From Imbroritus primus (GTDB lineage: Bacteria; Pseudomonadota; Gammaproteobacteria; Burkholderiales; Burkholderiaceae), in NCBI RefSeq assembly GCF_964332355.1, contig NZ_OZ201293.1, positions 806,001-870,000 of the forward strand: a DNA stretch of 64,000 nucleotides, given 5' to 3'. The translations under genes were made by a program, and so were the position numbers. The notes below the pieces were generated by a model. The model saw only the letters and a list, made by a program, of their open reading frames with translations. It searched no databases and was not told the DNA's origin. Shown one piece after another: positions 24,935 to 31,669 of this stretch; positions within the stretch are counted from its first letter, which is position 1, and the number at the start of each line of letters is the position of its first letter.

Positions 24935-25951
24935 ATGAAAGTGTTTTACGACAAAGACGCAGACCTGTCGCTGATCAAGGGCAAGAATGTCACCATCATC
25001 GGCTATGGTTCGCAGGGCCATGCCCACGCACTGAACCTGAGCGAATCCGGCGTGAAGGTCACCGTCGGCCTGCGCAAGGGCGGCGCTTCGTGGAACAAGG
25101 TCGTGAATGCCGGCCTGCAGGTCAAGGAAGTCGCCGAGGCCGTCAAGGGCGCGGATGTCGTCATGATGCTGCTGCCCGACGAGCAGATCGCCGAGGTGTA
25201 CAACAAGGAAGTGCACGCCAACATCAAGGAAGGCGCTGCCCTCGCATTTGCACACGGCTTCAACGTGCACTACGGCCAGGTCATCCCGCGTGCCGACCTC
25301 GACGTGATCATGATCGCGCCGAAGGCCCCGGGCCACACCGTGCGCAATACGTACACCCAGGGTGGCGGTGTGCCTCACCTGATCGCCGTGCACCAGGACA
25401 AGTCCGGCGCCGCCCGTGACATCGCCCTGTCGTACGCTACCGCCAACGGCGGCGGCCGTGCCGGCATCATCGAAACCAATTTCCGCGAAGAGACTGAAAC
25501 CGACCTGTTCGGCGAGCAGGCGGTGCTGTGCGGTGGTACCGTGGAGCTCATTAAGGCCGGTTTCGAAACGCTGGTGGAAGCCGGCTATGCGCCGGAAATG
25601 GCTTACTTCGAGTGCCTGCACGAACTCAAGCTGATCGTCGACCTGATCTATGAAGGCGGCATCGCCAACATGAACTACTCGATCTCGAACAATGCCGAGT
25701 ATGGTGAGTACGTGACCGGCCCGCGCGTGGTGACGGACGCGACCAAGGAAGCGATGCGCCAGTGCCTGAAGGACATCCAGACCGGTGAATATGCCAAGAG
25801 CTTCATCCTGGAAAACCGTGCTGGTGCGCCGACCCTGCAGTCCCGTCGCCGCCTGACCGCCGATCACCAGATCGAGGAAGTGGGTGCCAAGCTGCGCGCG
25901 ATGATGCCGTGGATCGCCAAGAACAAGCTCGTCGACCAGACCAAGAACTGA
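24935..25951 (+). CDS. ilvC: Ketol-acid reductoisomerase (NADP+), class I
   Basis: A 338-residue enzyme that isomerises and reduces 2-acetolactate to 2,3-dihydroxyisovalerate in branched-chain amino-acid synthesis. The Rossmann motif IIGYGSQGHAHALNL is at about residues 20-34, the loop GLRKGGASW follows, and the Mg-binding helical domain contains ETDLFGEQAVLCGG and the later conserved ECLHELKLIVDLIYEGG. Length is that of short class I enzymes. It follows ilvH by 75 bases that include a small GCCGGC hairpin, and is followed by a strong terminator. Confidence 0.97.
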   Translation: MKVFYDKDADLSLIKGKNVTIIGYGSQGHAHALNLSESGVKVTVGLRKGGASWNKVVNAGLQVKEVAEAVKGADVVMMLLPDEQIAEVYNKEVHANIKEGAALAFAHGFNVHYGQVIPRADLDVIMIAPKAPGHTVRNTYTQGGGVPHLIAVHQDKSGAARDIALSYATANGGGRAGIIETNFREETETDLFGEQAVLCGGTVELIKAGFETLVEAGYAPEMAYFECLHELKLIVDLIYEGGIANMNYSISNNAEYGEYVTGPRVVTDATKEAMRQCLKDIQTGEYAKSFILENRAGAPTLQSRRRLTADHQIEEVGAKLRAMMPWIAKNKLVDQTKN

Positions 25952-26031
25952 TCACGGCCCCCCGCTCTACAGCGACCGTGTTGTCTGCTGTTCCCGTTCC
26001 AGGGGAGCGTTGCTGATGCAGGCAGTCTGAG

Positions 26032-26071
26032 AAAAGCCGTTCACGTCCTGAGTGGATGTGAACGGCTTTTT
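26032..26071 (+). terminator. Rho-independent terminator after ilvC
   Basis: A perfect 13-base-pair stem (26032-26044 with 26058-26070, GAACGGC in the 3' arm) with a 13-base loop runs into a T-tract. It ends the ilvBHC transcript and separates it from psd. Confidence 0.9.
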
Positions 26072-26108
26072 GTTATCCTTGTCATACTTTTTTTCTGAAC
26101 CGGACCGC

Positions 26109-26774
26109 ATGAACTATCCTCACCCCCTCATCGCAAGAGAAGGCTGGCCATTCCTGCTGATCATCTTCGCACTGACCTGCGTGGTGCATTTCAGTGTCGG
26201 ACTGTGGTGGTCGTGGCCGCTTTGGGTGCTGAGCATCTTCGTGCTGCAGTTCTTCCGCGATCCGCCGCGGCCGGTGCCGACACAGGCGAATGCGATCCTC
26301 TCGCCCGCGGATGGCCGCATCGTTGCGGTCGAGCAGGTCAACGATCCGTATGCGAATCGCGATGCGCTGAAGATCAGCGTGTTTATGAATGTCTTCAATG
26401 TGCACTCGAACCGTATTCCCGTGGATGGCACGGTGGAGTCGGTGAGCTACGCGCCGGGCAAGTTCGTCAATGCCGACCTCGACAAGGCATCGATCGAAAA
26501 CGAGCGCAACGCCATGGTGATTCGCCGCCATGACGGGCTCATCGTGACCTCGGTGCAGGTTGCGGGATTGATTGCGCGGCGTATCCTCTGCTATGTGCGG
26601 GCCGGGGAGACTGTCGAGCGCGGTCAGCGCTACGGCTTCATCCGTTTTGGCTCGCGCGTGGACGTATACCTGCCGCTGACGGCACGGCCGCGTGTGACGA
26701 TCGGCGACAAGGTGTACGCCACCATGACGATTCTCGCCGAGCTGGACTCGCCGACTGAGGCGCAGGGAGACTGA
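26109..26774 (+). CDS. psd: Phosphatidylserine decarboxylase (short PSD-A type)
   Basis: A 221-residue pyruvoyl enzyme that makes phosphatidylethanolamine from phosphatidylserine. Two hydrophobic segments near the N-terminus are followed by the catalytic domain: AILSPADGRIV, FMNVFNVHSNRIP and RFGSRVDVYLP, where the Gly-Ser bond is the expected self-cleavage site generating the pyruvoyl group. The start is the ATG at 26109; an upstream frame from 26052 lies inside the terminator region. It is separated from pssA by one base, so the two PE-synthesis steps are coupled. Confidence 0.95.
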   Translation: MNYPHPLIAREGWPFLLIIFALTCVVHFSVGLWWSWPLWVLSIFVLQFFRDPPRPVPTQANAILSPADGRIVAVEQVNDPYANRDALKISVFMNVFNVHSNRIPVDGTVESVSYAPGKFVNADLDKASIENERNAMVIRRHDGLIVTSVQVAGLIARRILCYVRAGETVERGQRYGFIRFGSRVDVYLPLTARPRVTIGDKVYATMTILAELDSPTEAQGD

Positions 26775-26775
26775 C

Positions 26776-27687
26776 ATGGCGGCCTTTAACCGGCGCAACA
26801 AACGTTTTGGCGCAGGCGTTGCGCCGACCCGCACGTTCCGCCGCAACCAGGCGGCGCGCAGCGACATGCCGGAAGACGATCCGCTCGAGCTGGAGCCGCC
26901 GCGTCCGCGCCGGCGCGGTATCTATCTGCTGCCGAATGCGTTCACGACGGCGGCACTGTTCGCAGGTTTCTTCGCCATCGTGCAGGCGATGAACCTCAAT
27001 TTCGAATCGGCGGCCATCGCCATCTTCGCCGCCATGGTGCTCGACGGCATGGATGGCCGCGTGGCGCGCATCACGCATACGCAAAGCGCATTCGGCGAAC
27101 AATACGATTCTCTTTCCGACATGACATCGTTCGGCGTCGCGCCGGCGCTGGTGATGTACGAGTGGATCCTGCGCGACCTCGGCAAGTGGGGCTGGCTGGC
27201 AGCGTTTGTCTATTGCGCGGGCGCCGCGTTGCGACTGGCGCGCTTCAACGCCAATATCGGTGTGGTCGACAAACGTTTCTTCCAGGGATTGCCGAGCCCG
27301 GCCGCGGCTGCGCTGGTCGCAGGCTTCGTCTGGCTGGCCATCGACAATAAGCTGCCAGTGCGTGAACTGTGGATGCCATGGGCTGCGTTCACGATCACGC
27401 TGTACGCGGGGCTGTCGATGGTTTCGAACGCGCCGTTCTACAGCGGCAAGGCGCTCGATGTGCGCTATCGCGTGCCGTTTGGCGTGATGGTGTTGCTGCT
27501 GATTGGTTTCGTCGTGATCTCGAGCGATCCGCCCGTGGCGCTGTTCGGCCTGTTCGTGGTGTATGCGTTGTCGGGTTATGCGCTGTCGGGCTGGCGCATG
27601 ATGAAAGGGAAGCCGAGCCTGTTCAAGCGCGCCCCGGCCGTTGCCGAGGGTAGTGAACCTGCGGGTCCGGACGCCGCCCAGAAATGA
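26776..27687 (+). CDS. pssA: CDP-diacylglycerol-serine O-phosphatidyltransferase
   Basis: A 303-residue membrane enzyme that makes phosphatidylserine from CDP-diacylglycerol and serine, the step before psd. The CDP-alcohol phosphotransferase motif is clear: DGMDGRVAR followed by a G and YDSLSD, i.e. DG-x2-AR-x8-G-x3-D-x3-D, in the cytoplasmic loop after the first helices. A basic N-terminal extension of about 45 residues precedes the first membrane helix (LLPNAFTTAALFAGFFAIV); seven to eight helices follow. It begins directly after the psd stop. Confidence 0.95.
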   Translation: MAAFNRRNKRFGAGVAPTRTFRRNQAARSDMPEDDPLELEPPRPRRRGIYLLPNAFTTAALFAGFFAIVQAMNLNFESAAIAIFAAMVLDGMDGRVARITHTQSAFGEQYDSLSDMTSFGVAPALVMYEWILRDLGKWGWLAAFVYCAGAALRLARFNANIGVVDKRFFQGLPSPAAAALVAGFVWLAIDNKLPVRELWMPWAAFTITLYAGLSMVSNAPFYSGKALDVRYRVPFGVMVLLLIGFVVISSDPPVALFGLFVVYALSGYALSGWRMMKGKPSLFKRAPAVAEGSEPAGPDAAQK

Positions 27688-27773
27688 CGGCTTGACGAGC
27701 CGGTCCGTACATCGGGTGCGGGCACTTCGTTGATCGTGTTGTTTCAGTTGCTTCATCATGGAGGAGGTCGATC

Positions 27774-28265
27774 ATGAGCATTCTCGGATTCATCAAGGAC
27801 GCCGGTGAAAAACTGTTTGGCAAGGCCCAGGCCGCACCGGCCGCACCCGCAGCAGACCCTGCTGCTGCCGACGCAGCCAACCGGGCTGCCGGCGAGGCCA
27901 TCGAGAAATACATCGCCTCGATGTCACTCGAAGCCACCGGGCTGTCTGTGCAGGTCGATGCCTCCAAGGGACTAGTCACGGTCTTCGGTGTGGCGCCAGA
28001 CCAAGCCACACGTGAAAAGATCATCCTGTGTTGCGGTAACGTTGCGGGCGTGGAGCAGGTGGAAGACAAGATGAGTGTGCGCACCGAGGCCCCGGGCTCG
28101 CAATGGCATACGGTGGAGAAGGGCGATACGCTCTCCGCCATCTCCAAGAAGTTCTATGGCAATGCCAATCTGTACCAGGGAATTTTCGAGGCCAACCGTC
28201 CCATGCTGACGCATCCGGACAAGATCTATCCGGGCCAGAAGCTGCGGATTCCGCCGAAGCCCTGA
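27774..28265 (+). CDS. BON and LysM domain protein (Kbp/YgaU-like)
   Basis: A 163-residue cytoplasmic protein without signal peptide. An N-terminal helix and Ala/Pro-rich linker (to about 45) lead to a BON domain (about 45-105: LSVQVDASKGLVTVFGVAPDQ) and a C-terminal LysM domain (about 110-160: WHTVEKGDTLSAISKKFYGN and IYPGQKLRIP). The layout matches E. coli Kbp (YgaU), a potassium-binding protein. GGAGG at 27762-27766 is a strong ribosome binding site. It stands alone between pssA and the leu leader. Confidence 0.92.
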   Translation: MSILGFIKDAGEKLFGKAQAAPAAPAADPAAADAANRAAGEAIEKYIASMSLEATGLSVQVDASKGLVTVFGVAPDQATREKIILCCGNVAGVEQVEDKMSVRTEAPGSQWHTVEKGDTLSAISKKFYGNANLYQGIFEANRPMLTHPDKIYPGQKLRIPPKP

Positions 28266-28313
28266 TCTGCCTGAACCCGAACGGATGATGCGTGCGCGCA
28301 ACATATGCCGCAG

Positions 28314-28342
28314 TTGCGCGCATGCCTCATCTCCGTTATAGT
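28314..28342 (+). promoter_or_regulatory. Candidate sigma-70 promoter of the leu leader
   Basis: TTGCGC (28314-28319) and TATAGT (28337-28342) are spaced by exactly 17 bases. The predicted start point, about seven bases after the -10, falls on the A of the leader peptide ATG at 28349, implying a leaderless leader transcript. Confidence 0.6.
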
Positions 28343-28348
28343 GATTTC

Positions 28349-28435
28349 ATGTTGCTGAATTTTTCGCTTCTCTCGCTAGCGCTGATTTCGCTTGGTGGCC
28401 TACTAAGGCACCAGGACGGGACGCGCGCGTGCTGA
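28349..28435 (+). CDS. leuL: leu operon leader peptide
   Basis: A 28-codon ORF beginning MLLNFSLLSLALISLGGLLR and ending in a Cys codon and TGA. Nine of 28 codons are leucine, using TTG, CTG, CTT, CTC and three CTA, including an adjacent CTA-CTA pair that would be rare in this GC-rich genome. It precedes an intrinsic terminator and leuA, the standard arrangement for ribosome-mediated attenuation: scarce charged tRNA-Leu stalls the ribosome and prevents termination. The CTA pair lies in the loop of a GGT-G-GCC/GGCACC hairpin. There is no ribosome binding site, which fits translation from the 5' end. Confidence 0.8.
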   Translation: MLLNFSLLSLALISLGGLLRHQDGTRAC

Positions 28436-28470
28436 GACGAGACCAGTAACGCGGTAATACGGAATTTCGA

Positions 28471-28506
28471 CGCCCCGGCCTGCATGTACGCACGCCGGGG
28501 CGTTTT
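28471..28506 (+). terminator. leuA attenuator (intrinsic terminator)
   Basis: A perfect nine-base-pair GC stem (CGCCCCGGC 28471-28479 with GCCGGGGCG 28494-28502), 14-base loop and TTTT form an intrinsic terminator 84 bases before leuA. The 5' arm can alternatively pair with CGGGACG at 28417-28423 inside the leader ORF (six of seven bases), a possible antiterminator. Confidence 0.85.
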
Positions 28507-28589
28507 GTATTTGTCACCCGGTGTGAATGCGTCCGGATCTTCACTCCGTTCAACATAAATGCAGTAACGACCACACGAAAGGCCTTCAC

Positions 28590-30128
28590 ATGAGCGACAG
28601 AGTCATCATTTTCGATACGACATTGCGCGATGGCGAGCAGTCGCCCGGCGCTTCCATGACGCGGGAAGAAAAGATCCGCATCGCCAAGCAGCTTGAGCGC
28701 CTGAAGGTCGATGTCATCGAAGCCGGCTTTGCCGCCAGCTCGAACGGCGATTTCGAGGCGATCCAGGCGATTGCTCAGACCGTCAAGGATTCCACCATCT
28801 GCTCGCTGGCGCGCGCCAACGACAAGGACATCGCCCGCGCGGCCGAAGCGCTCAAGCCGGCGAATGCTTTCCGCATCCACACCTTCATCGCCACCTCGGC
28901 GCTGCACATGGAGAAGAAGCTGCGCATGACGCCGGACCAGGTGTACGAGCAGGCCCGCCTCGCCGTCCGTTTTGCGCGCAATTTCACGAATGACATCGAG
29001 TTCTCGCCGGAAGACGGTAGCCGCTCCGACCCCGATTTCCTCTGCCGTGTGCTTGAGGCCGTGATTGCAGAAGGCGCGACTACCATCAACCTTCCCGATA
29101 CCGTCGGTTACGCCGTGCCGGAAGGCTACGCTGCGATGATCCGCTCGGTGCGCGAACGGATTCCCAACTCTGACAAGGCCATCTGGTCGGTGCACTGCCA
29201 CAACGACCTCGGCATGGCCGTGGCGAACTCGCTGACCGCCGTCAAGCAGGCCGGTGCGCGCCAGATCGAGTGCACGATCAATGGTCTTGGCGAGCGCGCC
29301 GGCAACACCAGTCTCGAAGAAGTGGTGATGGCCCTGCGCACGCGCCGTGACTATTTCGGCGTGGACGTGGGCGTGGAAACCTCGCAGATCGTGCCGGCTT
29401 CCAAGCTTGTGTCGCAGATTACCGGTTTCGTGGTGCAGCCCAACAAGGCCGTGGTTGGCGCCAACGCTTTTGCCCATGCCTCCGGCATTCACCAGGATGG
29501 CGTGCTGAAGGCGCGCGACACCTACGAGATCATGCGGGCCGAAGATGTGGGCTGGACGGCCAACAAGATCGTGCTCGGCAAACTCTCCGGCCGCAATGCC
29601 TTCAAGCAGCGCCTGCAGGAACTCGGCATCGAGCTCGAAAGCGATGCCGAAGTGCAGGCCGCGTTCGTGCGCTTCAAGGAACTGGCTGACCAGAAGGCCG
29701 AGATCTTCGACGAGGATATCATCGCCATCGTGTCCGATGAGTCCCATACCGCGAACGATTATTTCCGTTTCGTATCGCTGGCCCAGCAGTCCGAGACTGG
29801 CGCCCGTCCGCGTGCACGCGTCGTGTTCCAGTGCGATGGCAAGGAAGTGTCGGCTGAAGCCGAGGGCAACGGTCCGGTGGATGCCACGCTGAATGCCATC
29901 GAGAGCAAGGTCGCCAGCGGGGCCGAGCAGCTGCTGTACTCGGTCAATGCCATCACCACCGGGACGCAGGCGCAGGGCGAAGTGACCGTCCGCCTGTCCA
30001 AGTCCGGCCGCATCGTCAATGGGGTTGGCACGGATCCGGATATCGTGGCTGCTTCGGCCAAGGCGTATCTCGCGGCGCTGAACAAGCTGCACGACAAGTC
30101 GAGCGAAAAGCTCAACCCGCAGATCTGA
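28590..30128 (+). CDS. leuA: 2-isopropylmalate synthase
   Basis: A 512-residue enzyme that condenses 2-ketoisovalerate with acetyl-CoA, the first committed step of leucine synthesis. The HMGL-like TIM barrel begins IIFDTTLRDGEQSPGASM; metal ligands are in HCHNDLGMAVANS, NGLGERAGNTSLEE and HASGIHQDG. The C-terminal regulatory domain (about 400-505) would bind leucine for feedback inhibition. It stands downstream of a leucine attenuator, so control is both transcriptional and allosteric. The start at 28590 follows GAAAGG. Confidence 0.97.
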   Translation: MSDRVIIFDTTLRDGEQSPGASMTREEKIRIAKQLERLKVDVIEAGFAASSNGDFEAIQAIAQTVKDSTICSLARANDKDIARAAEALKPANAFRIHTFIATSALHMEKKLRMTPDQVYEQARLAVRFARNFTNDIEFSPEDGSRSDPDFLCRVLEAVIAEGATTINLPDTVGYAVPEGYAAMIRSVRERIPNSDKAIWSVHCHNDLGMAVANSLTAVKQAGARQIECTINGLGERAGNTSLEEVVMALRTRRDYFGVDVGVETSQIVPASKLVSQITGFVVQPNKAVVGANAFAHASGIHQDGVLKARDTYEIMRAEDVGWTANKIVLGKLSGRNAFKQRLQELGIELESDAEVQAAFVRFKELADQKAEIFDEDIIAIVSDESHTANDYFRFVSLAQQSETGARPRARVVFQCDGKEVSAEAEGNGPVDATLNAIESKVASGAEQLLYSVNAITTGTQAQGEVTVRLSKSGRIVNGVGTDPDIVAASAKAYLAALNKLHDKSSEKLNPQI

Positions 30129-30141
30129 TCTCGTAAGAGTG

Positions 30142-30169
30142 CGGCTGCGCGTGATCTGGCGCGCAGCCG
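30142..30169 (+). terminator. Hairpin after leuA
   Basis: CGGCTGCGC (30142-30150) pairs perfectly with GCGCAGCCG (30161-30169) across a 10-base loop, 13 bases after the leuA stop. The T-run is poor (TTGGT), so termination may be inefficient; the following gene is convergent. Confidence 0.5.
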
Positions 30170-30221
30170 TTGGTCTGGCGGCGACACAATCGCAAGCCAG
30201 GCACGTCGATTGGCGTCCGGG

Positions 30222-30758
30222 CTACCAGCCCGGACGCTCGCGCGGCTCATACATCGGATCGGGACTCACCTGCGTCAGCCGCAGGATTCCGGTCGGATCG
30301 AAGTAGAAATGATAGAGCGACGGCCACACGTCCTCGTGCTTGAAGCGATAGCTCCACGTCTCGCGCTGCATCAGGGGAAAGTAGGCGGTTTCCAGCGGCC
30401 GGCCGAATTGTTCCAGCACGTCCTGGCGCGTCCATTTGCCGATTTCCGCGCGCGCGAACTCAAGTGTGCGCAGGACCTGGCGGAACGAGATCAGCTTGCC
30501 GTTGCTGTCGAATTCGGCAGCGTAGGTGAATTGCCCAAACGGCTGGGTTGGATACAGCCAGCGCGTATGCCCGTTCTTGAGCCGATAGATTTCCGCGGGC
30601 GAGCCCTGGGCGGCCCGCACATCGGCCTCCGTACCGCCCAGCAATGCCTGGGCGCGCTCCTCGCGCGGCACCATCCAGGCGCAGCCCGCCAGGCTAGCGG
30701 CCAAGGCCGCGATGATCGCGGTGCGACGGTAACTTGAAAAGTGACGTTTTTGCATCAT
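30222..30758 (-). CDS. Outer-membrane lipoprotein, SmpA/OmlA-like
   Basis: A 178-residue probable lipoprotein starting MMQKRHFSSYRRTAIIAALA, with lipobox LAGC placing the lipidated cysteine near residue 27. The mature part has two repeats suggestive of a BamE/SmpA-like fold (LGGTEADVRAAQGSPAEIYR and WTRQDVLEQFGRPLETAYF). The protein is convergent with leuA and divergent from rpsO. Function unassigned; the BamE-like reading is from motif spacing only. Confidence 0.75.
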   Translation of the reverse strand: MMQKRHFSSYRRTAIIAALAASLAGCAWMVPREERAQALLGGTEADVRAAQGSPAEIYRLKNGHTRWLYPTQPFGQFTYAAEFDSNGKLISFRQVLRTLEFARAEIGKWTRQDVLEQFGRPLETAYFPLMQRETWSYRFKHEDVWPSLYHFYFDPTGILRLTQVSPDPMYEPRERPGW

Positions 30759-30893
30759 TTTGCCGTATTGTGTTGTGAACCTCTGATGGCTCGGGCCGCC
30801 GGTCCTGTCGAATCTGGCAATGAGCGGCGCACGCTGGGAGGTCCGCATGTGCCCGCAAGGGTCGCCGGACTGGCGGGCGGTTTGTGTTTCAGT

Positions 30894-30899
30894 TATACT
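30894..30899 (+). promoter_or_regulatory. Probable -10 element of the rpsO promoter
   Basis: TATACT at 30894-30899 is a good -10 hexamer; a matching -35 is not obvious. Transcription from about 30906 would give rpsO a 127-base leader containing a seven-base-pair stem (CCGGTTT 30925-30931 with AAACCGG 30950-30956), possibly linked to S15 autoregulation. Confidence 0.4.
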
Positions 30900-31032
30900 C
30901 CACCCCTTGCCAAATGCGTACTCGCCGGTTTTTCGGCGGTGGCGGCGGCAAACCGGGGGTTCCCCATTTTTGTCCAACACGACGCCAGCGGTCATCACGG
31001 CTGCGGCGTTCGCAAGTAAAAAAAGGTGCATC

Positions 31033-31302
31033 ATGGCATTTGCCAACATCAACAAGCAAGACATCGTCAAGCAACACGCCCGCGGCGCCAACGATACCGG
31101 CAGCCCGGAAGTCCAGGTCGCCCTGCTGACCGCCCGCATCAACGAACTGACCCCGCACTTCAAAGCCAACATGAAGGACCACCACAGCCGTCGTGGCCTG
31201 CTGAAGATGGTCAGCCGTCGTCGCCGTCTGCTCGACTACCTCAAGGGCAAGGATGCCGACCGCTATCGTGCCCTGATCGAAGTCCTCGGTCTGCGCAAGT
31301 AA
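31033..31302 (+). CDS. rpsO: 30S ribosomal protein S15
   Basis: An 89-residue primary rRNA-binding protein of the 30S central domain. The whole sequence matches S15: HARGANDTGSPEVQVALLT, the LTPHFKANMKDHHSRRGLL segment contacting 16S rRNA, and RRRLLDYLK. The start at 31033 follows AAAGGTG. rpsO upstream of pnp is conserved across proteobacteria. Confidence 0.98.
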   Translation: MAFANINKQDIVKQHARGANDTGSPEVQVALLTARINELTPHFKANMKDHHSRRGLLKMVSRRRRLLDYLKGKDADRYRALIEVLGLRK

Positions 31303-31352
31303 TCATGGCGCGATTTGCGTCAGGAACAGAATACGCATCGTTCTGATGCACG

Positions 31353-31393
31353 AATGCCTGCCTCGGTGCGCTGAAGCAGGCATTTTGTTTTTT
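31353..31393 (+). terminator. Rho-independent terminator after rpsO
   Basis: AATGCCTGC (31353-31361) pairs with GCAGGCATT (31376-31384) and runs into a T-rich tract, 50 bases after the rpsO stop. Read-through to pnp is still possible, as in E. coli. Confidence 0.85.
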
Positions 31394-31669
31394 GTGGTCG
31401 GCCGCTGAAGCGGCAGCCGACTGCGAGCGAGATTTCCCGCGGTATCGTCGTTCGAGTGACTGGGCGTCACGATATTGCGGGAAGTGCAGTAACAGGTTGT
31501 ACGACCGGGGTCCGGCAAGGAACCAGAGCTTTGTGTCATTCCACAGGCATGTCCCAGCAGTGCGGGGCGTATCCGTGGAATGGCATAACACTTCTCTGCA
31601 ACTGCGCCTGGCCAGTACCGGCAGCATGTCCGCGGCTGAGTGCGCGGACGCGTATGAAGGAGAGAATAC
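31394..31669 (+). other. pnp leader region
   Basis: No gene is visible between the rpsO terminator and pnp. The region can form a GTCGGC/GCCGAC hairpin (31397-31421) and a longer stem pairing 31535-31544 with 31575-31584 around a 30-base loop, ending 86 bases before the pnp start. Position and size recall the E. coli pnp leader hairpin that RNase III cuts before PNPase represses its own mRNA. Confidence 0.4.

Larger units (their letters stand above)
28266..28589 (+). other. leuA leader region (promoter, leader peptide, attenuator)
   Basis: This 324-base stretch contains no large gene but is an organised regulatory region: promoter hexamers at 28314-28342, a leucine-codon-rich leader ORF at 28349-28435, a possible antiterminator arm at 28417-28423 and an intrinsic terminator at 28471-28506, all upstream of the leuA start at 28590. 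Each element is listed separately. Confidence 0.8.
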
